This document shows positions 43,687 through 51,873 of a stretch of 64,000 nt of DNA, piece by piece; positions within the stretch are counted from its first letter, which is position 1; every line of letters begins with the position of its first letter. The stretch is from Halorarius halobius. GTDB lineage: Archaea; Halobacteriota; Halobacteria; Halobacteriales; Haloarculaceae. Below the pieces are notes generated by a model. The model was not told where the DNA came from and searched no databases. It saw only the letters and a list, made by a program, of their open reading frames with translations. Made by a program: the position numbers and the translations under genes. The stretch lies in contig NZ_CP101164.1 in the NCBI RefSeq assembly GCF_024298865.1, positions 103,502 through 167,501 on the forward strand, written 5' to 3'.

Positions 43687-44889
43687 ATGGCGAGTTCAAA
43701 TACCAGTTCAGCCGAGAGCATCGGCCACGGCCAACTCGACCTCGCCTCGTACCTCTCGCCGGCGACTCCCGACACACTTGAGGACCGATACCAGGGCTCG
43801 GGAGACAAGCACTCCGACCCCGGGACCGAGATCGAGATCGAGACCGACACCGAAAGAGAACGCGAGGGTGACGCGCTCCCTATCGAAGTCGCCCGTCGTG
43901 CCGAGTACATCGGGTTCCTTCATCGAGCCCCGTTTGCGACTGAGGCATACGCCCTCGGGTTCGTCACCGGCGCTCGCGAAGACTGTCGGATTCAGGATAG
44001 CAACCTCCGCAACGTCGACGTCCCGGTCCTCATGCTCGACAATGATTTCAATCGACCTGACCTTGAGCGGTATCTCAACCGCTTCCGTGAGGTTGAGCCC
44101 GAAATCGGTGTCGTTGGAGATGCCCATACTCCCGAGGAAGCCCACACGTTCGTCGACGCCGCCCGGGACCTCAAATCCGACTACTCCGACGCGACTCTCA
44201 TCATCGTCCCGAAGTGTCGCGAGGCCATCGACATCGTCGCCAACGCCGATGTCTCCGGGGAATCGCTCGTCCTCGGATACGCGATGGGGGGTTCAGACAT
44301 CAAGGCGTGGCACTTCTCGGACATTGCCAACTGGCGCGGTCACCGTGTACATCTTCTCGGAGCCAGCCCGACGAAGCAATGGCGCGTCATCCAGGAGCTC
44401 ACCCAACCGAATCTCACAGAGGATCCGCCTGCGGACATCATCGGCCTCGATTGGAACGGTCCGCAGGGTATCGCCTACAAGGGTGAATCCTGGTCTCGTG
44501 AGGGGTGGCAAGACGCTGACTTCCTCACCATCCGCGAGACCGTCCGTCGAAGTCTCCGCGAGATGCGAGCATTCTGGGAGGAACGTGGAGTATGGCCCGC
44601 TGAAGGTACGACGCCGATCGAACGCCTTGGGCACGCCGTCAAAGAACCGGACGACCCGATCTGGGCTGCCAACGGCGGTGACCTCAGCGACCCCGATCCA
44701 CTCGGGTCACCCGACGAGTGGGCCGAACTCGTCGACTACGAGGACGAGGACGGGCCCTATCCCATCGAGCAGGCCATCGTCGTCACCTACGAAGACGGTC
44801 GAACACTCGCGTATCGAACTCAGACCGAGCGCGACTACGTCGAATACCACGAAGGACTCTGGGCGAAGGTCGTGGATGAACGGGCGTGA
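43687..44889 (+). CDS. DUF6610-like protein, TIM-barrel appearance
   Basis: 400 residues. After an acidic tail (1-65), the sequence alternates strands and helices as in a TIM barrel: PVLMLDNDFNRPDLERYLNR (about 116), then IGVVGDAHTPEEAHTFV, then LIIVPKCREAIDIV, then HRVHLLGASPTKQW, then DIIGLDWNGPQGIAY. This matches what I recall as DUF6610, found in haloarchaeal plasmids and viruses. The strand-terminal motifs resemble those of the TGT/DpdA-like protein at 33498, suggesting a related enzyme. The long frame on the same strand but another phase is a shadow. Confidence 0.6.
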   Translation: MASSNTSSAESIGHGQLDLASYLSPATPDTLEDRYQGSGDKHSDPGTEIEIETDTEREREGDALPIEVARRAEYIGFLHRAPFATEAYALGFVTGAREDCRIQDSNLRNVDVPVLMLDNDFNRPDLERYLNRFREVEPEIGVVGDAHTPEEAHTFVDAARDLKSDYSDATLIIVPKCREAIDIVANADVSGESLVLGYAMGGSDIKAWHFSDIANWRGHRVHLLGASPTKQWRVIQELTQPNLTEDPPADIIGLDWNGPQGIAYKGESWSREGWQDADFLTIRETVRRSLREMRAFWEERGVWPAEGTTPIERLGHAVKEPDDPIWAANGGDLSDPDPLGSPDEWAELVDYEDEDGPYPIEQAIVVTYEDGRTLAYRTQTERDYVEYHEGLWAKVVDERA

Positions 44890-44901
44890 CGGTCGCCGCG
44901 G

Positions 44902-44947
44902 CCCTACGTTACAGTCCGAATTGTCGGTGTCCGCGTGTAGCGTAGGA
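44902..44947. promoter_or_regulatory. CCTACG inverted repeat (putative operator), copy 4
   Basis: Arms ccctacgttac (44902-44912) and gtagcgtagg (44937-44946), 24-base spacer, 6 bases upstream of a hairpin leader. Confidence 0.65.
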
Positions 44948-44952
44948 CTCGA

Positions 44953-44982
44953 TTTGTCTGGCCCCCGCGCAGCGGAGGCCCA
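44953..44982 (+). promoter_or_regulatory. Leader hairpin element, copy 15
   Basis: TTTGTCT with outer stem GGCC (44960-44963) / GGCC (44977-44980) and inner CCG/CGG, loop CGCA. Same architecture as copy 16. 5 bases before ATG 44987. Confidence 0.68.
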
Positions 44983-44986
44983 CAGA

Positions 44987-47143
44987 ATGTCCTCACCACC
45001 ACCAACCGACGCTAGTAGCAACAACGACATGACGAACCCAATCGAGGAGTTCCAGGACGACAGACCCCAGCAGGATCAGCTCGTCGAGAGCAGCGCCCGG
45101 GCGTCGGCTAACACTGACAGCCGGATCGACGAAGGCGGGAGTAACGAGTTCGTCGACGACCGAACCAACGTGTGCAACTCGACAGAAGACACCGGCAAGC
45201 AGGCCACTCTCGGTTCCGAGGTGATCGAAGACGAGGCCGATCGCACCGGCAGCCAGCCGACTGAGGATCCGGAGTACCTTGACGGCGGGACCCAGGAGAG
45301 CGCACTCGACGCGCTGGCTGATGGCTCTTGGAACCCCTCCACGATTTCCCGAGCTTTCGATGTCACCGGGAACGTCGCCAACTCAATCATGGAGATGGGG
45401 TCAGACGCCAGCCATGTCCTGAAAGTCGAGGACAACACGGGCGACCTGACGGAGTGGCCGGGGATCGGGGACGCTTCGGCCAGCTCGATCCGGTCGACGA
45501 TCCCGCTGTTGAAGTCCGGGGGAATCACCCGCTACGGTCTCCCCCTCAGCGACGACGATGACCAGGCGACCGAGCACACCGGCGGCGACATCAGCCTTGA
45601 CGACGACCTCCAGGAGAGCTACGGCCGCCACGATCGGATCGCTCCCGAGACTGGAGAGCTTGCCCGCTGGGAGAACTCCGACGGCCACGCCCTCTGGGTC
45701 ACCTACGACACGACCGTCCCTGAGCACCGGGCCTACTCCGTTGAGTCCGACCGGGGCGCCGTGAAGATCGATATCGGTCCTGACGAGGTCGATGGGTGGG
45801 TCGCCAACCTTGCCGATCGAGCCGACACTATGGCCGACGACGACTCGAGCGGCGGTCGGGACGAGTGGGCCGACGCCGTCGAGTACCTCCGGGAGTTCTA
45901 CGGTGACACCTACGACGAACGAATCACTCTTTCAAATGACCTGATGGACCACGGGACCGAGGAAGAGCTCGATGTCCCGCAATCGGTCGGGGGCGAAGCG
46001 GTGACGCAACCGCTGATACGCTATCAGGACATCCCGCCGAAAGACGCCTGGACCCAGATTATGAACAGCGTCGGTCAGCGCGAGGCCGATCAAATCCGCG
46101 AGCTGCTCGTCTCCTTTGCGGCGGCCGAGAGAGAGACCGGCGCCGATGTCGACGAAGATGCCGACGACTTGGAAGGCGTCGAGAGTGTGACCGAACAGAC
46201 GGTCATGGAGGGGATCGTCGGGTCTCTGGACGTTCCTGAGCCCTGGATGATCGTCGACGAGCATGAGGACGCCGAGCAGGAGCCCTCGATCCTGGTCGAG
46301 CACCCGGACGGCTATCTGGCCGAAATGTGGCTCCGGGGCGAAGACGTCTCCTCCGGCGTCGGCAAGTGGGACGTCGAGTACGTCGACCCGGTGGGGACCC
46401 GGCGGGACGGGAGCGGGCAGTTCCACGAGAGCGCCCAAGACGCGCTTGACGAACTCGTGCCGCACATCAAGGAGGTCCGGGCCGAGGAGCGCGACCGGGC
46501 CGAACAGCAGGCCGAGCAGGAAGACGTCGACTGGCCTGAAACGATCAGGCGCTTCCGCCTCCGAGAGCAGACCGCGAGTGGTACCCATGCCGAGTACCGG
46601 ACTGACTACCTCTCAGGCTACGGCATACTGGGGACCAAACGGCAGGAGCGGTCGGAGGACATCCGGCTCTACGACGACACCCGGAAGTATCACTTCATGG
46701 ATGAGAGCTACGCCCGGAAGGAGACCGCGATCGAGGCAGCCGAGGAGAAGCTCACGGACCTGACGGAGACACTCAATGGTCGGGAGAACGAGGTGATCGA
46801 GCAGAACGATATCCCCGACCATGTTCTCCCCCACCGCTACCGGGACGATCTCGACGACGACCAAGATGATGGCGGTGACGACGTCCCGGACAGCAAAACC
46901 CGTCAGATGGGTATCTCACCTGACGACACCGACCAGCTCACCGTCGATATTCGCTTCGCCACCGAAGGCATAAGCGCCTCAGTCTACGCTATCTCCGAGA
47001 TACCCAACCGAGCCGATCTCCTCGAGGAAGCCTGGTACACTTGGGCCGAGGTCGACGAACTCACCACGGACACGGAGAGTCACGTCACATTCGAGATTCC
47101 CGTGCAGCACTCCGAAAACGGGAACGAGGACGCGACGGACTAA
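44987..47143 (+). CDS. Large hypothetical protein of the backbone
   Basis: 718 residues from ATG 44987, immediately behind a hairpin leader. The first 110 residues are acidic and disordered, with the EFVDDR motif also found in the product at 39534. Residues about 145-185 contain WPGIGDASASSIRSTIPLLK, a helix-hairpin-helix-like segment, suggesting DNA contact. Two further similar domains (about 540-610 and 640-718) appear beta-rich (GTHAEYRTDYLSGYGILGTK, then SVYAISEIPNRADLLEEAWY). No family recognised. Length and expression leader imply a significant structural or enzymatic role in the element. Confidence 0.6.
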   Translation: MSSPPPTDASSNNDMTNPIEEFQDDRPQQDQLVESSARASANTDSRIDEGGSNEFVDDRTNVCNSTEDTGKQATLGSEVIEDEADRTGSQPTEDPEYLDGGTQESALDALADGSWNPSTISRAFDVTGNVANSIMEMGSDASHVLKVEDNTGDLTEWPGIGDASASSIRSTIPLLKSGGITRYGLPLSDDDDQATEHTGGDISLDDDLQESYGRHDRIAPETGELARWENSDGHALWVTYDTTVPEHRAYSVESDRGAVKIDIGPDEVDGWVANLADRADTMADDDSSGGRDEWADAVEYLREFYGDTYDERITLSNDLMDHGTEEELDVPQSVGGEAVTQPLIRYQDIPPKDAWTQIMNSVGQREADQIRELLVSFAAAERETGADVDEDADDLEGVESVTEQTVMEGIVGSLDVPEPWMIVDEHEDAEQEPSILVEHPDGYLAEMWLRGEDVSSGVGKWDVEYVDPVGTRRDGSGQFHESAQDALDELVPHIKEVRAEERDRAEQQAEQEDVDWPETIRRFRLREQTASGTHAEYRTDYLSGYGILGTKRQERSEDIRLYDDTRKYHFMDESYARKETAIEAAEEKLTDLTETLNGRENEVIEQNDIPDHVLPHRYRDDLDDDQDDGGDDVPDSKTRQMGISPDDTDQLTVDIRFATEGISASVYAISEIPNRADLLEEAWYTWAEVDELTTDTESHVTFEIPVQHSENGNEDATD

Positions 47144-47153
47144 CTCCTGTCCG

Positions 47154-47182
47154 TTTGTCGGGCCCCGCACGGCGGAGGCCTA
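47154..47182 (+). promoter_or_regulatory. Leader hairpin element, copy 16
   Basis: TTTGTCG with GGCC (47161-47164) / GGCC (47177-47180) outer stem and CCG/CGG inner stem, 5 bases before ATG 47188. Confidence 0.68.
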
Positions 47183-47187
47183 TCAAA

Positions 47188-47271
47188 ATGGAATCCGCTG
47201 AAGACGACAGTATCGCAAGACAACGAATCGTCGCTATTCGTGAAACGACCAACGAAGAATTACTGGCCTGA
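47188..47271 (+). CDS. 27-residue microprotein behind a leader hairpin
   Basis: ATG 47188 to TGA 47271, encoding MESAEDDSIARQRIVAIRET and seven more residues. It sits a few bases after the hairpin and 6 bases before the gene at 47278. Composition is acidic at the N-terminus and amphipathic after. The position matches the 21-residue frame at 40933, so a leader peptide or a real microprotein are both possible. Confidence 0.5.
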   Translation: MESAEDDSIARQRIVAIRETTNEELLA

Positions 47272-47277
47272 TCCTCA

Positions 47278-47865
47278 ATGCACATGCTCATTCGCGTCGT
47301 CTCCGAAGCCCACGGCGCCGAAGAAGCGACCGGTATTGCCCGGAGCCTTTTCGAGGGTGAGTACGCACAGCTTTGCCCCGAATTCGACTACGGCAAGCTC
47401 ATGACCGAAGGTGGTCGCTGGAGTCAGTCATTCCCCGAATCTATCCAGAATGAAGGGTCGATTCGCGCAGACTCCGAGATCGGGAACGAACTCATCGAGA
47501 ACGCCTGGGTATCGACCACTCGCGAACTCACTCGAAGGATGGCCGTCATCCGCAAAGGATTCGAGCAGTTCACCGACAAAGAACTCCTTGAAGGCCGTCG
47601 TGTCGAAGCCGAGGTCGAACCGTGGAATCCACTCGGTCTCGCCCAAAACGAAGAGGAGTTCTACGACTCCTACACAACCGACGTCCGGTATGCGATGTAC
47701 TGTGTCGGTGACTACGCCGGCACGGTCTACTATCTCTACAACGGCTACGGAACCGCGATTCGGAACCACTCCGAGTACGAACAACTCCTTGAGGAGATCG
47801 CGACCGACGACACAGACAACGAGGATCACTCGTTCTTCGTGACGCCCATTGACGTCCACTACTGA
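47278..47865 (+). CDS. Hypothetical protein
   Basis: 195 residues (MHMLIRVVSEAHGAEEATGI...). The first strand-helix unit and the later MYCVGDYAGTVYYLYNGYG stretch suggest an alpha/beta fold. Possibly translationally coupled to the microprotein at 47188. Last backbone gene before the large cargo island. Not recognised. Confidence 0.6.
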   Translation: MHMLIRVVSEAHGAEEATGIARSLFEGEYAQLCPEFDYGKLMTEGGRWSQSFPESIQNEGSIRADSEIGNELIENAWVSTTRELTRRMAVIRKGFEQFTDKELLEGRRVEAEVEPWNPLGLAQNEEEFYDSYTTDVRYAMYCVGDYAGTVYYLYNGYGTAIRNHSEYEQLLEEIATDDTDNEDHSFFVTPIDVHY

Positions 47866-47892
47866 ACCTACCCCCATATCCAACAACACATG

Positions 47893-47899
47893 TTTTTAG
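47893..47899 (+). promoter_or_regulatory. TATA-like box for the DUF2971-like gene
   Basis: tttttag centred about 28 bases before ATG 47924, implying a leaderless transcript. No hairpin element is present. Confidence 0.45.
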
Positions 47900-47923
47900 A
47901 CGAGGGGTCGGTTTCCTAACAAT

Positions 47924-49219
47924 ATGAGTGAGATTCCGTCTCTCGGACACTTAGCGGTTCCACTAATCCACATTCCTTCGAACCAGATGGTGATTCGTCG
48001 GTACCGCAAACTGAACAAGCGGAACATTCGGACCTTTTTCGATGAAGGACTGTTCAGCCGACATATCCCTACATTCTGGGACAACAATGAAGGACTCATT
48101 GAGCAACCGGCTGAAAATCCTGCGCTTCGAGCCGGTGCTGTTGTCATAGCCAATCGGAAGCGGCGGCGGAGAGGGTTACCTGAACTCTCCATCACACAAG
48201 AAGAGTTCAAGGAGCAGATGACCGAATTCCATGTAGAGGCCCGAAACAAGTATTTCGCGAACTGCTGGCGCCTCGGGACGCCGGAACTTGATCAGATCTG
48301 GAAGGAGTACACGGGGGACGAGGATATGACTGAGGGCTTCGCTTTTGAGACGACGGTGGGACAGTTCATACGCGCACTCCCGACAATCCCGGACGGTGTT
48401 GACCCGGACGAGGAGGATTCCGACGGGTTAGATTTCACTGAGACACCGGTCGGGGAGATGTATCCCAGTGATCCTCGGACGGACATGCATGTCGGTGCTG
48501 TCCGGTACCAAGTACGAGAACTGCCGAGTGAAGTGCAACCCACAGGATATCAGTCAGCGATTAACTTTTTCAAAGGATCTGGATACGACCATGAGGTTGA
48601 ATTCCGCTTCCTGTTCAACCCATTTGATTCTGCCAAACTGATTCAGTTTGATAAGGACGCCCGCCCTGTCGGCGCACAACCAGAGGTTGACCAGGAATAC
48701 CGATACTTTCCGATGGATACGCGTGGAATGGTGAATCGCGTCATTCTCGCTCCGAACGCTGGCGATGAACAACGGGAGCGGATTGAAGACACTCTGGATG
48801 AATTGGGTGTCACCTACGGTCAGGGGGAAGAACATGACCTTGAAATCGTCGAGGCAAATGCAGAGGGGCACCCCCTCCATGAGACGCATCCCTACGCGTC
48901 TGAACTAGACGGTACAGACAACTACGAAGGTACCGCCGAGAACCTCAATCAGGCACGTGAAGATTTCGTAGACGAGTCGGACCCAGACGTCTGGCCCGTT
49001 CTAGACCTCGTCGAACTCACCAGAGAACGGGCAGGAACGATCATCGAAGGGTATCGACACCCGACTGAGAACCCCCGCATCGATATGACTGAATATGGTC
49101 ACGACGGGTATCAGGCAGTCGTCGTCAACCGGATCTGTGCGAACGGTGGAACGGACGAATACCTGAATGAGTGTGCAGAGGAACGGTTTGGAACCTCCGA
49201 CCCGGACAAGGAGGAATGA
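47924..49219 (+). CDS. DUF2971-like protein
   Basis: 431 residues. The segment NKYFANCWRLGTPELDQIWK followed by EYTGDEDMTEGFAFETTVGQ (about 105-145), and later YDHEVEFRFLFNPF (about 222-235), follow the DUF2971 pattern (a conserved Cys, then a Trp-x-x-Tyr and a glycine-rich segment, then an E-x-R strand). DUF2971 proteins are widespread in defence neighbourhoods and have no established activity. It is more AT-rich than the backbone and has a TATA-like box but no hairpin leader. First gene of the 47.9-58.5 kb cargo island. Confidence 0.5.
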   Translation: MSEIPSLGHLAVPLIHIPSNQMVIRRYRKLNKRNIRTFFDEGLFSRHIPTFWDNNEGLIEQPAENPALRAGAVVIANRKRRRRGLPELSITQEEFKEQMTEFHVEARNKYFANCWRLGTPELDQIWKEYTGDEDMTEGFAFETTVGQFIRALPTIPDGVDPDEEDSDGLDFTETPVGEMYPSDPRTDMHVGAVRYQVRELPSEVQPTGYQSAINFFKGSGYDHEVEFRFLFNPFDSAKLIQFDKDARPVGAQPEVDQEYRYFPMDTRGMVNRVILAPNAGDEQRERIEDTLDELGVTYGQGEEHDLEIVEANAEGHPLHETHPYASELDGTDNYEGTAENLNQAREDFVDESDPDVWPVLDLVELTRERAGTIIEGYRHPTENPRIDMTEYGHDGYQAVVVNRICANGGTDEYLNECAEERFGTSDPDKEE

Positions 49220-49272
49220 CCGATTGACTCCATCTATGCTGCTGATTAAGAATGAGGTACGAAATAACCATG

Positions 49273-49758
49273 TTAGAGTGGGAGGATTGGGTACGACACA
49301 CTCACCACGAAAACAATCGTCACAATTACTGGGTTGAACAGGGGGTCGCCTGGCAGGTCACCATCAACCGCACGTGCCCGGTATTCTTCTGGGTCTCGGA
49401 CTGCGAGGGCGTCGCTCTCCGTCGCTATCGCAAACACTACCAAGAACGGTGTCAGGGAGACGAGCACTGTCCAGGGGGTGATATCCGCCGCCAGGTATCC
49501 GAGTGAGAGAATCCACGGCGGGAGCCAGAGAAAGATCGAGAACCCGGAGAGACGGATGAGCTGAGCATCTATCGTTGCAATCTCACCGTGTCGCACCGCT
49601 TCTGGCCACACAAAGCGCGTGATTTTCCAGTCGACGGTGGGGTCGGTGCCGCCGAATTTACCGACAGCCCAGTGGCTCCCCTCGTGGAGGTACGGTGAGA
49701 CCACGATGGTGACGATGTAGGCAGCGATGTAGGCGAAGGGGGTTGCGATATGATCCAT
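49273..49758 (-). CDS. Membrane zinc metalloprotease-like protein
   Basis: 161 residues from ATG 49758. A longer frame to 49971 overlaps the next gene and contains basic low-complexity sequence, so I reject it. Four hydrophobic segments are visible (about 8-22, 70-85, 90-115, 143-158). The first ends in PYLHEGSHWAVGKFGG, an HExxH zinc site placed at the end of a membrane helix, as in DUF3267/M50-like proteases. No serine or PDZ domain. Adjacent to a small gene 26 bases upstream on the same strand. Confidence 0.6.
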   Translation of the reverse strand: MDHIATPFAYIAAYIVTIVVSPYLHEGSHWAVGKFGGTDPTVDWKITRFVWPEAVRHGEIATIDAQLIRLSGFSIFLWLPPWILSLGYLAADITPWTVLVSLTPFLVVFAIATESDALAVRDPEEYRARAVDGDLPGDPLFNPVIVTIVFVVSVSYPILPL

Positions 49759-49783
49759 GACTGGTGGAAGGGAGTTGAGAAGG

Positions 49784-50023
49784 TTACTGGCCGGGGTGGT
49801 ATTCGATGTAGCAGTCACCGCCGTCATCGTAGAAATGTGCCGTCCAACCAGTCGAACCGAGCGCGTCAGCCATCTCCTTAATCTCCGTGTCGTCAACAGC
49901 GGTGCCGCCGCTGATCTTCCACTGCACCGAATCGTCCAAGAACTTGAGTGACGCCTTGTGCTGGGTGGCAAGGTTGACTAATGCTCCAGTCATGTCCGTG
50001 TGTATAGAAGCGAGGCGTATCAA
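49784..50023 (-). CDS. Small hypothetical protein
   Basis: 79 residues on the minus strand, 25 bases upstream of the metalloprotease gene, so probably in one transcript. Helix-strand pattern (LVNLATQHKASLKFLDDSVQ, then EIKEMADALGSTGWTAHFYD). No domain recognised. It could be a substrate, inhibitor or regulator of the protease; nothing in the sequence decides. Confidence 0.5.
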   Translation of the reverse strand: MIRLASIHTDMTGALVNLATQHKASLKFLDDSVQWKISGGTAVDDTEIKEMADALGSTGWTAHFYDDGGDCYIEYHPGQ

Positions 50024-50365
50024 GTCCCTGGAGAGAAACTGGTAAGACCCGAGTTTCCGTCACATCTCGTATTATTGTGAAGAGTCGGGATGATCTCGCG
50101 GCGCTGCGACCCGGGCGAGACACCGTTTGACTACCCAGCAGTACACAGCTGCGACCGGTGTGATAGGGATGTCATCCTCTTGGAAGCGGCCCAGCGAAAG
50201 AAATCGACCTGTATTCCATTGCGATTAAGCACGTCGTGCTGACTGGTCATGTGCGAAAGAAGCCGAGTCAAGGGCGATGGATGTGGAGGTTGCGGATGCT
50301 GTCCTCGCGTGGCTGGCCATCCGGTCCGAACGTTCGGACCCAGTATAGCCTAACAGAGAAAACAC
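50024..50365. other. Intergenic region with an 18-base palindrome
   Basis: No convincing gene. A perfect palindrome GGTCCGAACGTTCGGACC lies at 50323-50340, just beyond the stop of the minus-strand gene at 50366, where it could act as a terminator hairpin or an operator for an unseen gene. Confidence 0.45.
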
Positions 50366-51415
50366 TCAGTTCAACGGTAAATCTGATTCATCAAGCGGGC
50401 GTTTCCGTATTGATCGGTGACCGAGGGTTGGGAATACAGACGTATCAGGGTCGTGGGGGAGCGCAATAGCGTCGATACGCCGGTCCGGGTGGTACGGGGA
50501 GGTATAGAACAGGATAGCTGGTTCGCCCGGCGCGGCCAAGTTCGAGGCGTTCGCCAACTGCCGAGGCAGGGCAAAGAAGTCGTGGCCGAAGAGGTTGGCC
50601 ATGGCAGTGAGTTCGAACCCTGGTGTGCGACCGGTGATATCGACGGCGACGATATCGGGTGGCGACGCTCCGCGGTCTTTCTTGTACTCAATGCTGTACC
50701 GGGCGTGTTGTAGTGCCGATGCGAGGGTTTGTGGAAGCGTGACCACTGTATTACCCACGTCGATTTGTGGCACGTCCTGCCCGTTGACTGTGATTGTCGT
50801 GGTATCGTAACTCGGGCGTTTCCGCGTGACCTCAATACTGTCTTCCCCATTCATGACGAGATCACGGTTCGCATCGGTCGAAAACTCTACTGCATGCCTG
50901 AGTTCGAATACGTTCTGGGCAAACCACAACTCGGACGAGAAGTCGCCTGTCGAGAGTAGCAGTTCAGCCCCGTGTTGGTTGCCGAGTTGCTCGGTTAGAA
51001 TCTCCTCGAACTTTTCGTGTGCACCGGAGGGAACTGGGTGCTGGTCGACGAAATACCGCATATAGCCAGCTACCTCAACAGCGGCGGTGATTGCTGGGAC
51101 GCCTCCCATCATCCCGTTTGAGATATATTTCTTGGCCTGCACAGCAAGGGCGGTCGTCACGATATAGCTGAACAGCGACTCGTAGTGCTGGTCGAGGTAC
51201 TGCCAGAACGAGGCGAGCTTCTGTGCCGACACCTCAACACCGATCATGCTCAAGGGAATGAGATTCCCTTCAATCGCAACACTCTGGGAACCGACCGGTC
51301 GAAGACGGTATTTACCGCGGAGGTTGACGTGTAGCGTATCGTCTACTCTGTTCGTATATGAGGAAAGACTCGTCACCCAGGTGTGACCATTAAGGGTCGT
51401 CTCCAATTCGTACAT
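50366..51415 (-). CDS. Hypothetical protein
   Basis: 349 residues on the minus strand. It appears to have an N-terminal beta-rich part (LNGHTWVTSLSSYTNRVDDT), a long helical centre with a membrane-like or buried stretch (GMMGGVPAITAAVEVAGYMR, about 100-119), then a second beta-rich part (DTTTITVNGQDVPQIDVGNT). No family recognised. It lies within the cargo island and is oriented against the gene at 47924. Confidence 0.55.
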   Translation of the reverse strand: MYELETTLNGHTWVTSLSSYTNRVDDTLHVNLRGKYRLRPVGSQSVAIEGNLIPLSMIGVEVSAQKLASFWQYLDQHYESLFSYIVTTALAVQAKKYISNGMMGGVPAITAAVEVAGYMRYFVDQHPVPSGAHEKFEEILTEQLGNQHGAELLLSTGDFSSELWFAQNVFELRHAVEFSTDANRDLVMNGEDSIEVTRKRPSYDTTTITVNGQDVPQIDVGNTVVTLPQTLASALQHARYSIEYKKDRGASPPDIVAVDITGRTPGFELTAMANLFGHDFFALPRQLANASNLAAPGEPAILFYTSPYHPDRRIDAIALPHDPDTSVFPTLGHRSIRKRPLDESDLPLN

Positions 51416-51644
51416 AGCTCATCTTAGAGAGCGCTAATCGATTCGAATTGATAAGTATTGAGGCCTGAACACCGAACTTCCGGATAAATTGAGCTTCGGA
51501 TGGTGGATCAGAGCGTGATGTCGTCGAAGAAGTTGGGTACACGATCCAGTACACGTCCCTAAAGCAGGAGGACGCTCAATCCAACGAATCGTTCGACAAC
51601 TCCTCGATTTTCATCGAAGCTGGGATGTCACACGATACACATAC

Positions 51645-51806
51645 ATGGCGTGCGTTCATGAGAAGCTGCACAACCTTGGAATCCCAGACACTGGCCATGC
51701 CTGGATATACCGGAAGCATGACGGGATAGTCGACGAGACCTGTCTCAAACTACTGTACATCATCGGCCCAAATCTGAAATCCCCCGGAGCAGCGTTGAAA
51801 AACTAA
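51645..51806 (+). pseudogene. Possible coding remnant
   Basis: A 53-codon frame (MACVHEKLHNLGIPDTGHAW...) with protein-like composition, preceded in another phase by a longer stretch that also reads like protein (VGYTIQYTSLKQEDAQ...). This suggests a frameshifted remnant. No start signals are seen and no family is recognised. The rest of 51416-51842 is non-coding. Confidence 0.3.
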
Positions 51807-51842
51807 CCGTCATTCCCGCTGCATCTCCCCCGCTTGCGGAAC

Positions 51843-51850
51843 TATTTAAA
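51843..51850 (+). promoter_or_regulatory. TATA box for the 653-residue protein
   Basis: tatttaaa centred about 27 bases before ATG 51874, a near-ideal archaeal TATA box predicting a leaderless transcript. No hairpin leader. Confidence 0.6.
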
Positions 51851-51873
51851 CAGCCCTCTTCGTCGGGTTAAGT

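Noticed and set aside
43778..44986. Plus-strand extension of the 718-residue protein
   Set aside because: This part overlaps the DUF6610-like gene in another phase and is basic and Ser-rich; the hairpin leader and ATG at 44987 mark the real start.
49252..49506. Plus-strand 84-codon frame
   Set aside because: Overlaps the minus-strand metalloprotease, whose HExxH motif and membrane helices are convincing.
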